Shown: piece after piece, positions 45,834-53,822 of the stretch
Numbering within the stretch: position 1 is the stretch's first letter
How the letters are laid out: the number at the start of each line of letters is the position of its first letter
Assembly (NCBI RefSeq): GCF_030064675.1
Contig: NZ_CP116413.1
Coordinates: 1,892,001 to 1,956,000, forward strand
Direction of reading: 5' to 3'
Length of the DNA: 64,000 nt
Source of the DNA: Crossiella sp. CA-258035
GTDB lineage: Bacteria; Actinomycetota; Actinomycetes; Mycobacteriales; Pseudonocardiaceae
Translations under genes and position numbers: made by a program
Notes under the pieces: generated by a model
Database searches by the model: none
What the model saw: only the letters and a program-made list of their open reading frames with translations
Told to the model about the DNA's origin: nothing

Positions 45834-46682
45834 TCAGCTACCGCAGTGCTCGAACCCGCTGGTGTAAGCGGTGGAACCGACCGAGCCGCCCCACTTCACG
45901 CACTTGCCGGGGGCCGCTCTGCGCACCGGTCCCGCGTAGTGGGTGAAGTTGCCGGAGTCGGTGCTGCGGGCCTCGCCCTGGACCTCCAGGAAGGCCGAGA
46001 CCGCGCTCGCGGTGCCCAGCGAGACCGCCTTCAGGGTCACCACGCAGTTGTTGCCGTTGGCGTTGTTGTAGAGCAGGTAGGTGCGGCCGACCGTGCCCAG
46101 GGCCTGCTGGTCGACCACGCCGTAGCCGCTGCCGCAGACCTGCTCCGGGGTGTACGGGTTGCCGCCACCACCGCAGTTGCGGCTGGTGTAGCTCCGGCTG
46201 CCGAAGTACAGGATCTGGCTGCCGTTGAAGGTGATCCGCACGTCGTCGCCGTTGAGCCGCTGCTCGTAGTGCAGGTGCGCGCCGGTGGAGCCGCCGGTGT
46301 TGCCCACCTTGCCGATCTGCCTGCCCCTGGCCACCTGGGTGCCCACGCTGACGTCCTGGCTGGACAGGTGCGCGTAGCGGGAGGTCCAGCCGCCGCCGTG
46401 GTCGATCTCGATCCAGCGGCCGTAGGAGGTGCTGCCTTCGTTCGCCACCCGGCTCACCCGGCCCGCCGCGGAGGCCAGCACGGCGTCGCCCTCGTCGTTG
46501 GCGCGGTTGAAGTCGACCGAGTTCTGCGGGCTGTGGCCGGTGCGGGTCTGCCCCTCCCACACCTGGTCGCAGGGGAACGGGAGCTGGAACGCGGGCGCGG
46601 CCGCCGCGGGTTGCGCGACGGCCGCGAGTCCACCCAGTGCCACGGCCAGGGCCAGTCCCAGCCGGAGAAGTGCTCGCGTCAT
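45834..46682 (-). CDS. Secreted M23-family metallopeptidase
   Basis: 282 aa. Signal peptide (about residues 1-28, ending AAAA) and an M23 (lysostaphin-like) zinc domain: GHSPQNSVDFNRANDEGDAV supplies the H-x-D pattern and HLHYEQ the second metal motif. It should cut peptidoglycan cross-bridges or bind wall. The C-terminal 110 residues, after CGGGGNPYTPEQVCGSG, form a separate Cys-paired beta domain of unknown role. Single gene. Confidence 0.9.
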   Translation of the reverse strand: MTRALLRLGLALAVALGGLAAVAQPAAAAPAFQLPFPCDQVWEGQTRTGHSPQNSVDFNRANDEGDAVLASAAGRVSRVANEGSTSYGRWIEIDHGGGWTSRYAHLSSQDVSVGTQVARGRQIGKVGNTGGSTGAHLHYEQRLNGDDVRITFNGSQILYFGSRSYTSRNCGGGGNPYTPEQVCGSGYGVVDQQALGTVGRTYLLYNNANGNNCVVTLKAVSLGTASAVSAFLEVQGEARSTDSGNFTHYAGPVRRAAPGKCVKWGGSVGSTAYTSGFEHCGS

Positions 46683-46738
46683 GGCCGGGAGCCTGACCCC
46701 GGGAGGTACAGCCGGGGTCCAATCCGGATACAACCGGT

Positions 46739-47506
46739 TCAGCTAGCCGTCCGCCGCCGGAACAACCGGCCGGTCAGCGGCATCGCCACCAGCAGGATCG
46801 CGGTCCACCACAGCACCGCCAGCCAGCCCTGACCGGTGGTCGGCAGGCCCAGCAGCAGCGGGCGCACGGTGTCCATCACCAGCGTCATCGGCTGGTGCTC
46901 GACAAAGGCGCGCAGCCAGTCCGGCAGGGTGTGCGCGGGCACGAACGCGCTGCTGGCATACGGCACGAACAGCAGGATCAGGCTCAGCCCACTGGCGCCC
47001 TCCACGGTCCTGGCGAGCAGGCCGAACAGGGCCGCGACGCAGGCCATCGCCGCGGCGAAGAGCCAGAGCAGCCCGAAGACCGCCAGCCAGTCCAGCGGCG
47101 AAGCCTGCGGGCGGAAGCCGAGCAGCAGGCCGACGAGCACCATCACGACGGTGGAGACCGTGGTGCGCACCACCGTGGCCGCGACGTGCCCGATGATCAC
47201 CGCCGAGCTGAGCATCGGCATCGAGCGCAGCCGGTCCACGATGCCGTCGGAGAGGTCCTGCCGGACGCCGACCGCGGTGGGCATCGAGTTGGTGCCCACG
47301 CTGATCACCAGGATGCCCGCGATCAGGTAGTTGACGTAGCTGGTGCCGCCGGTGGCCACCGCGCCGCCGAACATGAACCGGAAGATCACCAGCATGGTGG
47401 TGGGGATCATGAACATCACCCCGAGCTGCTCGGGGCTACGCAGGATGTGCCGCAGGTTGCGGCCGATCATCACCTGGGCGTCGATGAGGTAGGACAGGGG
47501 TTTCAC
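46739..47506 (-). CDS. ABC-2 type exporter permease (DrrB-like)
   Basis: 255 aa with six helices (about 30-50, 55-77, 107-130, 138-160, 167-187, 225-245). ABC-2 signature in the region GVRQDLSDGIVDRLRSMPM. It pairs with the ATPase immediately upstream; the GTG overlaps the ATPase stop (GTGA). Daunorubicin-resistance-type exporters move drugs or lipids outward; the substrate here is unknown. Regulated by the divergent TetR gene. Confidence 0.9.
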   Translation of the reverse strand: MKPLSYLIDAQVMIGRNLRHILRSPEQLGVMFMIPTTMLVIFRFMFGGAVATGGTSYVNYLIAGILVISVGTNSMPTAVGVRQDLSDGIVDRLRSMPMLSSAVIIGHVAATVVRTTVSTVVMVLVGLLLGFRPQASPLDWLAVFGLLWLFAAAMACVAALFGLLARTVEGASGLSLILLFVPYASSAFVPAHTLPDWLRAFVEHQPMTLVMDTVRPLLLGLPTTGQGWLAVLWWTAILLVAMPLTGRLFRRRTAS

Positions 47507-48462
47507 GCGGCGCCTCCGACGGTCTCGGCAGCCGGGCGGGCGCCGGTGAGGGACAGGAACACGTCGTCCAGGGTGGGACGGGTCAGGGCCAGGCCGGTCG
47601 GCTCCAGGCCCGCGGTCTCCAGCTGCTCCAGGACTTGGCGCAGCTGCCGTGCGCCGTCCACCGCGAGGCTGAGCCGGGGCGCCTCGCCCTCGTGCCGCAG
47701 CGCCTCGGCCGGCAGCGCGGCCAGCGCGCGGTCCAGCTCGGCGGTGCCGGCGAAGGTCAGCTCCAGGCGCTCGGCGCCCACGGTGGCCTTGAGCTCGGCC
47801 GGGCTGCCCTCGGCGATCACCCGGCCGTGGTCCAGCAGCACCACCTGGTCGGCCAGCCGGTCGGCCTCCTCCAGGTACTGGGTGGTCAGCAGGATCGTGG
47901 TGCCCTCGGCCAGCAGCCGCTCGATCGCGGTCCACAACGTGTTGCGGCTGCGCGGGTCCAGGCCGGTGGTGGGCTCGTCCAGGAACAGCACCGGCGGCGC
48001 GGTGATCAGGCTGGCGGCCAGGTCCAGCCGCCGCCGCATGCCGCCGGAGTAGCCGCTGACCGCCCGGTCGGCCGCCCCGGCGAGTTCGAACTCGGCCAGC
48101 AGCTCGGTCGCCCTCGCCTTGGCCGCGCGCCTGCTCAGCCGGTGCAGGCGGCCCAGCATGACCAGGTTCTCCCGGCCGGTGAGCAGTCCGTCCAGCGCGG
48201 TCTGCTGGCCGGTCAGGCCGATCATCCGGCGCACCCGGTCCGGTCGGCGGCCCACCTCGGCCCCGTTGACCAGGGCCGTGCCGCCGTCGGCGGCCAGCAG
48301 GGTGCTGAGGATGCGCACCACCGTGGTCTTGCCCGCTCCGTTGGGACCGAGCAGCGCGAGCATCCGCCCGCGCCGCACGGTCAGGTCCACGCCGCGCAGC
48401 ACCGGTGTCGAACCGAAGCTCTTGCGCAGGCCGGACACGCTGATCACGGCGTCCGAATCCAT
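47503..48462 (-). CDS. ABC exporter ATPase (DrrA-like)
   Basis: 319 aa. Walker A LLGPNGAGKTTVVR, signature YSGGMRRRLDLAASL, Walker B PPVLFLDEPTTGLDP, and the H-loop replaced by Gln in LTTQYLEEADRLAD, as usual for the DrrA group. The C-terminal 90 residues are the DrrA extension. The ATG at 48462 is followed directly upstream by the TetR operator region. Operon with the permease. Confidence 0.93.
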   Translation of the reverse strand: MDSDAVISVSGLRKSFGSTPVLRGVDLTVRRGRMLALLGPNGAGKTTVVRILSTLLAADGGTALVNGAEVGRRPDRVRRMIGLTGQQTALDGLLTGRENLVMLGRLHRLSRRAAKARATELLAEFELAGAADRAVSGYSGGMRRRLDLAASLITAPPVLFLDEPTTGLDPRSRNTLWTAIERLLAEGTTILLTTQYLEEADRLADQVVLLDHGRVIAEGSPAELKATVGAERLELTFAGTAELDRALAALPAEALRHEGEAPRLSLAVDGARQLRQVLEQLETAGLEPTGLALTRPTLDDVFLSLTGARPAAETVGGAA

Positions 48463-48475
48463 CTCGCCCCCAAAC

Positions 48476-48522
48476 TGTGTATCTCGCACACTGATTGTGT
48501 ATTTGATACACAGTTCTAGGAT
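48476..48522. promoter_or_regulatory. Paired TetR operators and promoter
   Basis: Two 17-bp related sites, TGTGTATCTCGCACACT (48476-48492) and TGTGTATTTGATACACA (48496-48512), the second a near-perfect palindrome (GTGTAT/ATACAC). A TTGTGT/TAGGAT pair with a 16-bp spacer (48495-48500 and 48517-48522) drives tetR and is covered by the second site, so autorepression and control of the exporter are expected. Confidence 0.75.
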
Positions 48523-48548
48523 GTGGGTCAAGCCAGGGAGGGTGGGAG

Positions 48549-49316
48549 ATGTCAGCCGAGCACGAGGCGATGGCGCGCAGCCTGGAGCTGCTGTGGGGCG
48601 AGCGGGCCCAGCCGAGCAGGGGCCCACGGCCGAAGATGTCGGTGGACAAGATCGTCGAGGCCGCGGTGCGCATCGCCGACGCGGAGGGTCTTGGCGCGCT
48701 GTCCATGCAGCGGGTGGCCGCCGAGCTGGGCTACACCACGATGTCGCTCTACCGGTACGTCCCGGCCAAGGAGCAGTTGGTCGACCTGATGGTGGACCAC
48801 GCCATCGGCACACCGCCGGCCGAGCTGACCGCCGAGCAGCACTGGCGGGCCGCGCTGACCGGCTGGGCGCACGCGTTCTGGGCGGTCTGCCAGCGGCACC
48901 CGTGGCTGCTCAAGGTGCAGGCGGACCGACCGCCGGTGGGCCCGAACCAGCTGTCCTGGCTGGAGTGCGGGCTGCGCGCGCTGGCCGGGCTGGGTTTTGA
49001 GGGCTACGAGCGGGTTTCGGTGGTCACCTTCATCTTCGCCGCGGTGCAGGGCCTGGCCAAGGTCTCCGTCGACCAGCGGCCGCTCACCGACCACGCCGAG
49101 GGCCCGGTGGCCAACGCCTACGCCGCCACCCTGGGCCGCTTCGTCAGCCCGGACCGCTACCCGGAGCTGGCCGGGATCATGGCCGGTGGGGCCTTCGACG
49201 TTCCTGCGGACCACCCGGAGCCCAACGACGTGCTGCCAGACCTGGAGTTCGGCCTGTCCCACCTGCTCAACGGGATCGAGGCGTTCGTCCAGGCCCGGCA
49301 GTCAGCAGTCAGCTAG
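48549..49316 (+). CDS. TetR-family regulator of the ABC exporter
   Basis: 255 aa. The HTH is KIVEAAVRIADAEGLGALSMQRVAAELGYTTMSLYRYVPAKE (segments seen at residues about 33-75), followed by a TetR_C_1-type ligand domain. Divergent from the drrA-like gene with two operator-like sites between. The ATG has a GGGAGGGTGGGAG site. Its last 4 nt overlap the small convergent gene. Confidence 0.9.
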   Translation: MSAEHEAMARSLELLWGERAQPSRGPRPKMSVDKIVEAAVRIADAEGLGALSMQRVAAELGYTTMSLYRYVPAKEQLVDLMVDHAIGTPPAELTAEQHWRAALTGWAHAFWAVCQRHPWLLKVQADRPPVGPNQLSWLECGLRALAGLGFEGYERVSVVTFIFAAVQGLAKVSVDQRPLTDHAEGPVANAYAATLGRFVSPDRYPELAGIMAGGAFDVPADHPEPNDVLPDLEFGLSHLLNGIEAFVQARQSAVS

Positions 49317-49456
49317 TGCGCCACATCGGTGAACAACCCGTGCGTCCTGGCGCCGTCCTCCGGCTCGGCCGGGCGCTGCGTGCCGCCCCAGGCCGGTTCG
49401 CCGAAGAGGTGCTCCACGGCCGCTCGGCCCGCGCCGCTTTCCTCGTACGGTTCCAT
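49313..49456 (-). CDS. Small acidic protein (47 aa)
   Basis: 47 codons starting at ATG 49456, which has a strong GGGGGAGA site. The product begins MEPYEESGAGRAAVEHLFGE and is acidic and Gly/Glu-rich, with no Cys and no obvious helix-anchoring region. A TACCCT -10-like hexamer lies about 50 nt upstream on the minus strand. Downstream of the flotillin gene on the same strand. Hypothetical. Confidence 0.5.
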   Translation of the reverse strand: MEPYEESGAGRAAVEHLFGEPAWGGTQRPAEPEDGARTHGLFTDVAH

Positions 49457-49568
49457 CCCAGTCTCCCCCTCCCCAGTGCCGGTCCTCCCACCGGCGTCTG
49501 TTGAGGGTAGCGAACGGGTTGTGTGGCGCGAGCCGTCCAACCGCACAATATTTACGCCGCTGGTTGTC

Positions 49569-51071
49569 CTAGGACTCCTTCTGCCCCTGGAAGCTGGTCA
49601 GATCCAGGCCGCCCTCTTTTTTCACAGTGTTGCCCTCGGCGCTGTTGGGTTCTGCCGGGCTGGTTCCCATGGACTGCATCAGGGTGCGCGCCAGGCCCAG
49701 TCCGGTGCCGCCCAGGGTCATCGCCTTGGCCAGCAGGTCGGAGAGGCCGTCCGCGCCGTTGAGCACCACCATGTGGTCCACGTTGCCCAGCGCGCTCGCG
49801 CCGGCGGCCACGATCTCCGGCCACTTCTCCGCCAGCTGCTGGGCGATGACGGCCTCCTGGTTCTCCGCCAGCGCGCTCGCCCTCGCCTTGATCGACTCGG
49901 CCTCGGCCAGACCCTTCGCCCGCGCGGCCTCCGCCTCGGCCAGACCGCGGGCCTTGGCCGAGGCGGCCTCGGCCTCACCGGTGGCGCGGGTGGCGCTCGC
50001 GCTGGCCTCACCGCGGGCCTTGGTGGCCTCGGCGTCGGCGATCGCGGCGGTCTTCACCCTGGTCGCGTCGGCGGTGGCGCGCAGCTCGGTCTCCTTGGCC
50101 TCGGCCTGCGCGCGGGCGATCTGCGCGTCGCGCTCGGCGTCGGCCAGCGTCCTGGTCTCATACGCCCTGGCGTCGGCGGGCTTGCGCACCTGGGACTGCA
50201 ACCGCTGCTCGGCCAGGTCGGCCTCCAGCTGCGCGGCCCTGGTCTCCTGCACCACGACCTCCTGGCGCGCGCTGGCCTGCGCCAGCGGCCCGGACTGCTG
50301 CGCCTTGGCCGCGGCCTGGTCGATCTCGGCCTGGTACGCCGACTGCTTGATCCGGCTGTCGCGCAGCGCGGCGGCCTTGAGCGCGGCCGCGATCTGCTCG
50401 GCCTCGGCCGCCTCCTGGTCCCGCTGGGCCTCGGCGATGCGGGCCGCGGCCGCCACCGCGGCGGCGTGCGGCTTGCCCAGGTTGAGGATGTAGCCGGACT
50501 CGTCCTCGATCTCCTGGATCTGCAACGAGTCCACCACCAGGCCCAGCTTGCTCATCTCGATCGCCGAGGACTGCCGGACCTCGCCGGTGAGCGCGTCCCG
50601 GTTGTGGATCATCTCCTCGATGGTCAGTCCGCCCACTATCGAACGCAGGTGACCGGAGAACAGCTCGTGGATGGTGTTGTTCATGCCGTTCTGCTGGTCC
50701 AGGAACCGGCGGGCCGCGTTGGCGATGGAGACGAAGTCGTCGCCCACCTTGTAGATCACCACCGCGCGCACGGTCACCGGCAGGCCCTGCTTGGTCACGC
50801 AGGAGATCTGCAGGTTGGCCGCGTGCGTGTCCAGCGACAGCCGCCGCGCCACCTGGAAACCGGGCAGCACCAGCGTGCCCTTGCCGGTCACGATCTTGAA
50901 GCCGAGGCTGTCCGCGGTGTCCGCGGCCGTCCCCTTGGCCCCGAACCCGGAAATGATCATGGCCTCGTTCGGCTCCGCCACCCGCCAGAGCAACCGCAGC
51001 AGCAGGAACAGCAGGAGCAACCCGACGACGCCCCCGCCAACCGCGATCAGAATCGTCTGATTCATCGTCAT
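49569..51071 (-). CDS. floA: Flotillin-like SPFH protein
   Basis: About 500 aa. An N-terminal membrane helix (about residues 4-30), an SPFH domain (about 35-200; SGFGAKG, LSLDTHAANLQISC, TVRAVVIYKVGDDFVSIANAA), and a long Ala/Glu/Arg coiled coil (about 205-400) with repeated EAEAA-type units. Flotillins scaffold membrane microdomains. The ATG at 51071 or 51065 is chosen; a GTG at 51098 would add nine residues. It is 55 nt downstream of the NfeD-like gene, and the two families are known partners. Confidence 0.9.
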   Translation of the reverse strand: MTMNQTILIAVGGGVVGLLLLFLLLRLLWRVAEPNEAMIISGFGAKGTAADTADSLGFKIVTGKGTLVLPGFQVARRLSLDTHAANLQISCVTKQGLPVTVRAVVIYKVGDDFVSIANAARRFLDQQNGMNNTIHELFSGHLRSIVGGLTIEEMIHNRDALTGEVRQSSAIEMSKLGLVVDSLQIQEIEDESGYILNLGKPHAAAVAAAARIAEAQRDQEAAEAEQIAAALKAAALRDSRIKQSAYQAEIDQAAAKAQQSGPLAQASARQEVVVQETRAAQLEADLAEQRLQSQVRKPADARAYETRTLADAERDAQIARAQAEAKETELRATADATRVKTAAIADAEATKARGEASASATRATGEAEAASAKARGLAEAEAARAKGLAEAESIKARASALAENQEAVIAQQLAEKWPEIVAAGASALGNVDHMVVLNGADGLSDLLAKAMTLGGTGLGLARTLMQSMGTSPAEPNSAEGNTVKKEGGLDLTSFQGQKES

Positions 51072-51126
51072 ACCCGGTGGGACACCGGCCAGTGGCAAAA
51101 GGTTCCGTGCCGGTCCAGGTCGTGAT

Positions 51127-51330
51127 CTACGGCAGTTCCCAGCGCTCCACGTAGAGCATCCGCGGCGGCTCGAAGTCGACCACCAGCACCCTGGCGTCCA
51201 CCTCGATGGTCGCGGCGGGGTCGGCCGGTTTGGCGTAGTACGCCTCGACTCCGCCGCGGATGGCCACCATCACCTCGCCGATCAGCCCCGGCCCGACCCG
51301 CCCGGTGACCCGGCCCGTTTTCCCGATCAC
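51127..51330 (-). CDS. NfeD-like OB-fold small protein
   Basis: 67 aa. Pattern GKTGRVTGRVGPGLIGEVMVA, then VLVVDFEPPRMLYVERW, is the soluble C-terminal OB fold of NfeD proteins without any membrane helices. Such proteins pair with SPFH/flotillin proteins. The GTG start overlaps the pknL stop (GTGA), so it is translated with the kinase. This puts kinase, NfeD-like and flotillin proteins into one unit. Confidence 0.75.
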   Translation of the reverse strand: MIGKTGRVTGRVGPGLIGEVMVAIRGGVEAYYAKPADPAATIEVDARVLVVDFEPPRMLYVERWELP

Positions 51331-53330
51331 GGGAAGGCGGTGACGCTGAACTTGGACCCCGGGCGCACCCTGGTTCCCGGCGGTGCTCCCTGGCCGAGCA
51401 CCCTGGAGTCGTCCCCGCCGCCGAAGGCGTGCTGGACCTCCACGGTCAGCCCGCGCTCGGCCGCCCACTGCCGGACCTCGCCGACGGTCTTGCCCAGCAG
51501 CGCGGGCATGGTGACCGCGTTGGAGAGCAGCACGCCGACCCGGCTGCCCTTGGCCACCTTGGCGCCGATGGCCGGCTCGGAGCTGATCACCCGGCCGCCC
51601 TCGACGTCGGCGGAGAAGTCCTGGCCCTTCTCGAACGGCTCCAGGCCCGCCCTGCGCAGCTCGGCGAAGGCGGCGTCCCTGGTCATCCCGGCCACGGTCG
51701 GCACGTTCACCGGCGCCGCGCCCTTGGACAGCCCGATCGCCACCGCCGCGCCCATCTGCACCGGGGTGCCGGGGGCCGGGTCGATCTTGAGCACCTTGCC
51801 CTCGGGCACCTCGGAGCTGAAGCCGTCCAGGCCCTTGTCCAGGCGCGGGGCCAGCTGGGCGTTGCGGATCAGGTCCTCGGCCTCCTGCGGGCTGATGCCG
51901 GCCTTGACGTCGGGCACCACCGGGCGGCCGCGGGAGACCACCACGGAGACCTTGTCCCCGCGCAGCACGTCGACGCCACGCGCCGGATCGGTGCGGATCA
52001 CGGTGCCCGCGACCACGTCGTTGTGGTGCTCCACCTTGACGTCGGGCACCAGGTCCACGGCCTTGACCGAGCTGATCGCGGTCTCCTGGGTCTGCCCGGC
52101 CACATCGGGCACCTGGGCCCAGCGGCCGGAACCCAGCCACCACGCGGTGATGCCGATGGCCACCGCGAGCACCGCGACCACCGACACCCAGATGGTGAAG
52201 GAGCGGCGGCTGCGCGCGCGTTCCCTGGCCCGCTGCTCGGCCAGGCTGGGCACGGTCCGCGGCGGGGCCGGCGGACCGGCTGCCGGGGCGAGCTGGGGGA
52301 GCTCGGCCCGTGACATCGCCCTGGTGCCCTGCGGCCCGATCGGGGCAGGCGCGGGCACGGCGGCGCGCGGCACCGCCCGGACGGTGGCGTCCGGATCGTC
52401 CACCACCGGCTTCATCTGCTGGGTGACCGCCTCGTCGATCTCCTCGACCGGCACCGGCACCGGCACGGTGGCCAGGCCGAGCTCGTCCCGCAGCTGCTGC
52501 ACGGCCAGCAGGAAGGCGGCCGCGTCGGCCGGGCGCTGGTTCGGATCGCGGCGGGTGGCGGCCAGCACCAGCTCGTCCAGCTCCGCGGGCAGACCGGGCT
52601 TGGCCAGGCCCGGCGCGGGCACATCGCTGTTGACGTGCCGGTAGGCCACCGAGATCGCGGTGTCGCCGGTGTAGGGCTGCGCGCCGGTGAGCATCTCGTA
52701 GAGCACGATCCCGGCGGCGTAGACATCGCTGCGGGCATCCGCGGCGCCGGTGGCGACCTGCTCGGGGGAGAGGTAGGCGACCGTGCCCAGGATCATGCTG
52801 TCGCTGGTGGTTCCGGCCCCGGCGATCGCCCTGACCAGGCCGAAGTCGGCGACCTTGACCGCGCCGCCCTTGCCGATGAGCACGTTCTCCGGCTTGATGT
52901 CGCGGTGCACCAGCCCGGAGCGGTGCGCGGCGGCCAGCGCGGAGAGCACCGGCTCGATGACGCTGAGCGCCAGCGGCACCGGCAGCGGGCCCTGCTTGCG
53001 CAGCAGGTCGCGCAGGGTGCCGCCCTGGAGCAGCTCCATCACGATGAAGGCCAGGTCGCCCTCTGGCGTCGGGTCGATGCCCTGGTCGTACACGCCGACC
53101 ACACACGGGTGGTGCAGCCGCGCGGCGCTGCGGGCCTCGCGCTCCAGCCGGTCCAGGAAGCTCCGGTCGCCGGACAGCCGCTGGTCCATGACCTTGATGG
53201 CCACCGGACGGTCCAGCCTGGTGTCGAGCCCGCGGTACACCGTGGACATGCCACCGTGCGCGATCAATCCCTCGACCCGGTATCGGCGCTCCAACACCGT
53301 GCCGGTCAGTACTGAACCCCGCGTCTGCAC
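51327..53330 (-). CDS. pknL: Ser/Thr protein kinase PknL with PASTA repeats
   Basis: 667 aa. Kinase domain about residues 10-275: glycine loop AHGGMSTVYRG, VAIKVMDQR, catalytic HRDIKPENVL, and DFGLVRA. A proline-rich linker is followed by a helix (about 385-405) and four extracellular PASTA-like repeats (RWAQVPDVAGQT, VVPDVKAGIS, VNVPTVAGMT, VTMPALLGKT). M. tuberculosis PknL lacks PASTA, corynebacterial PknL has it. Start GTG 53330 is 6 nt after TACGAT. Divergent from its likely partner, the Rv2175c homolog. Confidence 0.92.
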   Translation of the reverse strand: MQTRGSVLTGTVLERRYRVEGLIAHGGMSTVYRGLDTRLDRPVAIKVMDQRLSGDRSFLDRLEREARSAARLHHPCVVGVYDQGIDPTPEGDLAFIVMELLQGGTLRDLLRKQGPLPVPLALSVIEPVLSALAAAHRSGLVHRDIKPENVLIGKGGAVKVADFGLVRAIAGAGTTSDSMILGTVAYLSPEQVATGAADARSDVYAAGIVLYEMLTGAQPYTGDTAISVAYRHVNSDVPAPGLAKPGLPAELDELVLAATRRDPNQRPADAAAFLLAVQQLRDELGLATVPVPVPVEEIDEAVTQQMKPVVDDPDATVRAVPRAAVPAPAPIGPQGTRAMSRAELPQLAPAAGPPAPPRTVPSLAEQRARERARSRRSFTIWVSVVAVLAVAIGITAWWLGSGRWAQVPDVAGQTQETAISSVKAVDLVPDVKVEHHNDVVAGTVIRTDPARGVDVLRGDKVSVVVSRGRPVVPDVKAGISPQEAEDLIRNAQLAPRLDKGLDGFSSEVPEGKVLKIDPAPGTPVQMGAAVAIGLSKGAAPVNVPTVAGMTRDAAFAELRRAGLEPFEKGQDFSADVEGGRVISSEPAIGAKVAKGSRVGVLLSNAVTMPALLGKTVGEVRQWAAERGLTVEVQHAFGGGDDSRVLGQGAPPGTRVRPGSKFSVTAFP

Positions 53331-53404
53331 AACCCGATCGTACGGAGCGGGGTCAATCCGTGGTTCAGCGCACACCCAGTCGGAATGTGGCAGGCTGATG
53401 AGCT

Positions 53405-53770
53405 GTGAGTACGATCCCTGCCGCCGATGACGTGCTGAAGCGCGAGGTGGAGGTCCTGCCGCTGCCCACGGTCGCGGAGCACCTCGGCCTGCCGATCACC
53501 CGGGTCCACCAGATGTTGCGCGACGGCCAGCTGCTCGCGGTGCGCCGCGACCGGGTGCTGTCCGTGCCAGCGGACTTCCTCGACGACAACGGCGTGGTCA
53601 AGCACCTAGCCGGCACGATCACCGTGCTCAAGGACGGTGGTTACACCGTGGAGGACATCCTGCGCTGGCTGTTCACCGAGGACGACTCGTTGCCGGGCAC
53701 CCCGGTCGACGCGCTGCGCTCGGACCGCTCCCGCGAGGTGAAGCGGCGCGCCCAGGCGATGGCGTTCTGA
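53405..53770 (+). CDS. Rv2175c-like winged-helix DNA-binding protein
   Basis: 121 aa. HTH-like core TVAEHLGLPITRVHQMLRDG (MerR/excisionase-like), a beta wing, and a C-terminal helix pair (EDILRWLFTEDD). M. tuberculosis Rv2175c is a DNA-binding substrate of PknL, and the two genes are divergent here too. The 74-nt gap between them probably holds both promoters. Confidence 0.9.
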   Translation: MSTIPAADDVLKREVEVLPLPTVAEHLGLPITRVHQMLRDGQLLAVRRDRVLSVPADFLDDNGVVKHLAGTITVLKDGGYTVEDILRWLFTEDDSLPGTPVDALRSDRSREVKRRAQAMAF

Positions 53771-53786
53771 GGTTCCCCCGTCGGCC

Positions 53787-53816
53787 GACCGTGGCGGCGC
53801 CACCGCCGTCACGGTC
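53787..53816. terminator. Hairpin between Rv2175c-like and mannosyltransferase genes
   Basis: GACCGTG/CACGGTC stem extended by GCGG/CCGC inside, between two convergent genes. No T-run; confidence moderate. Confidence 0.5.
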
Positions 53817-53822
53817 ACCAGT

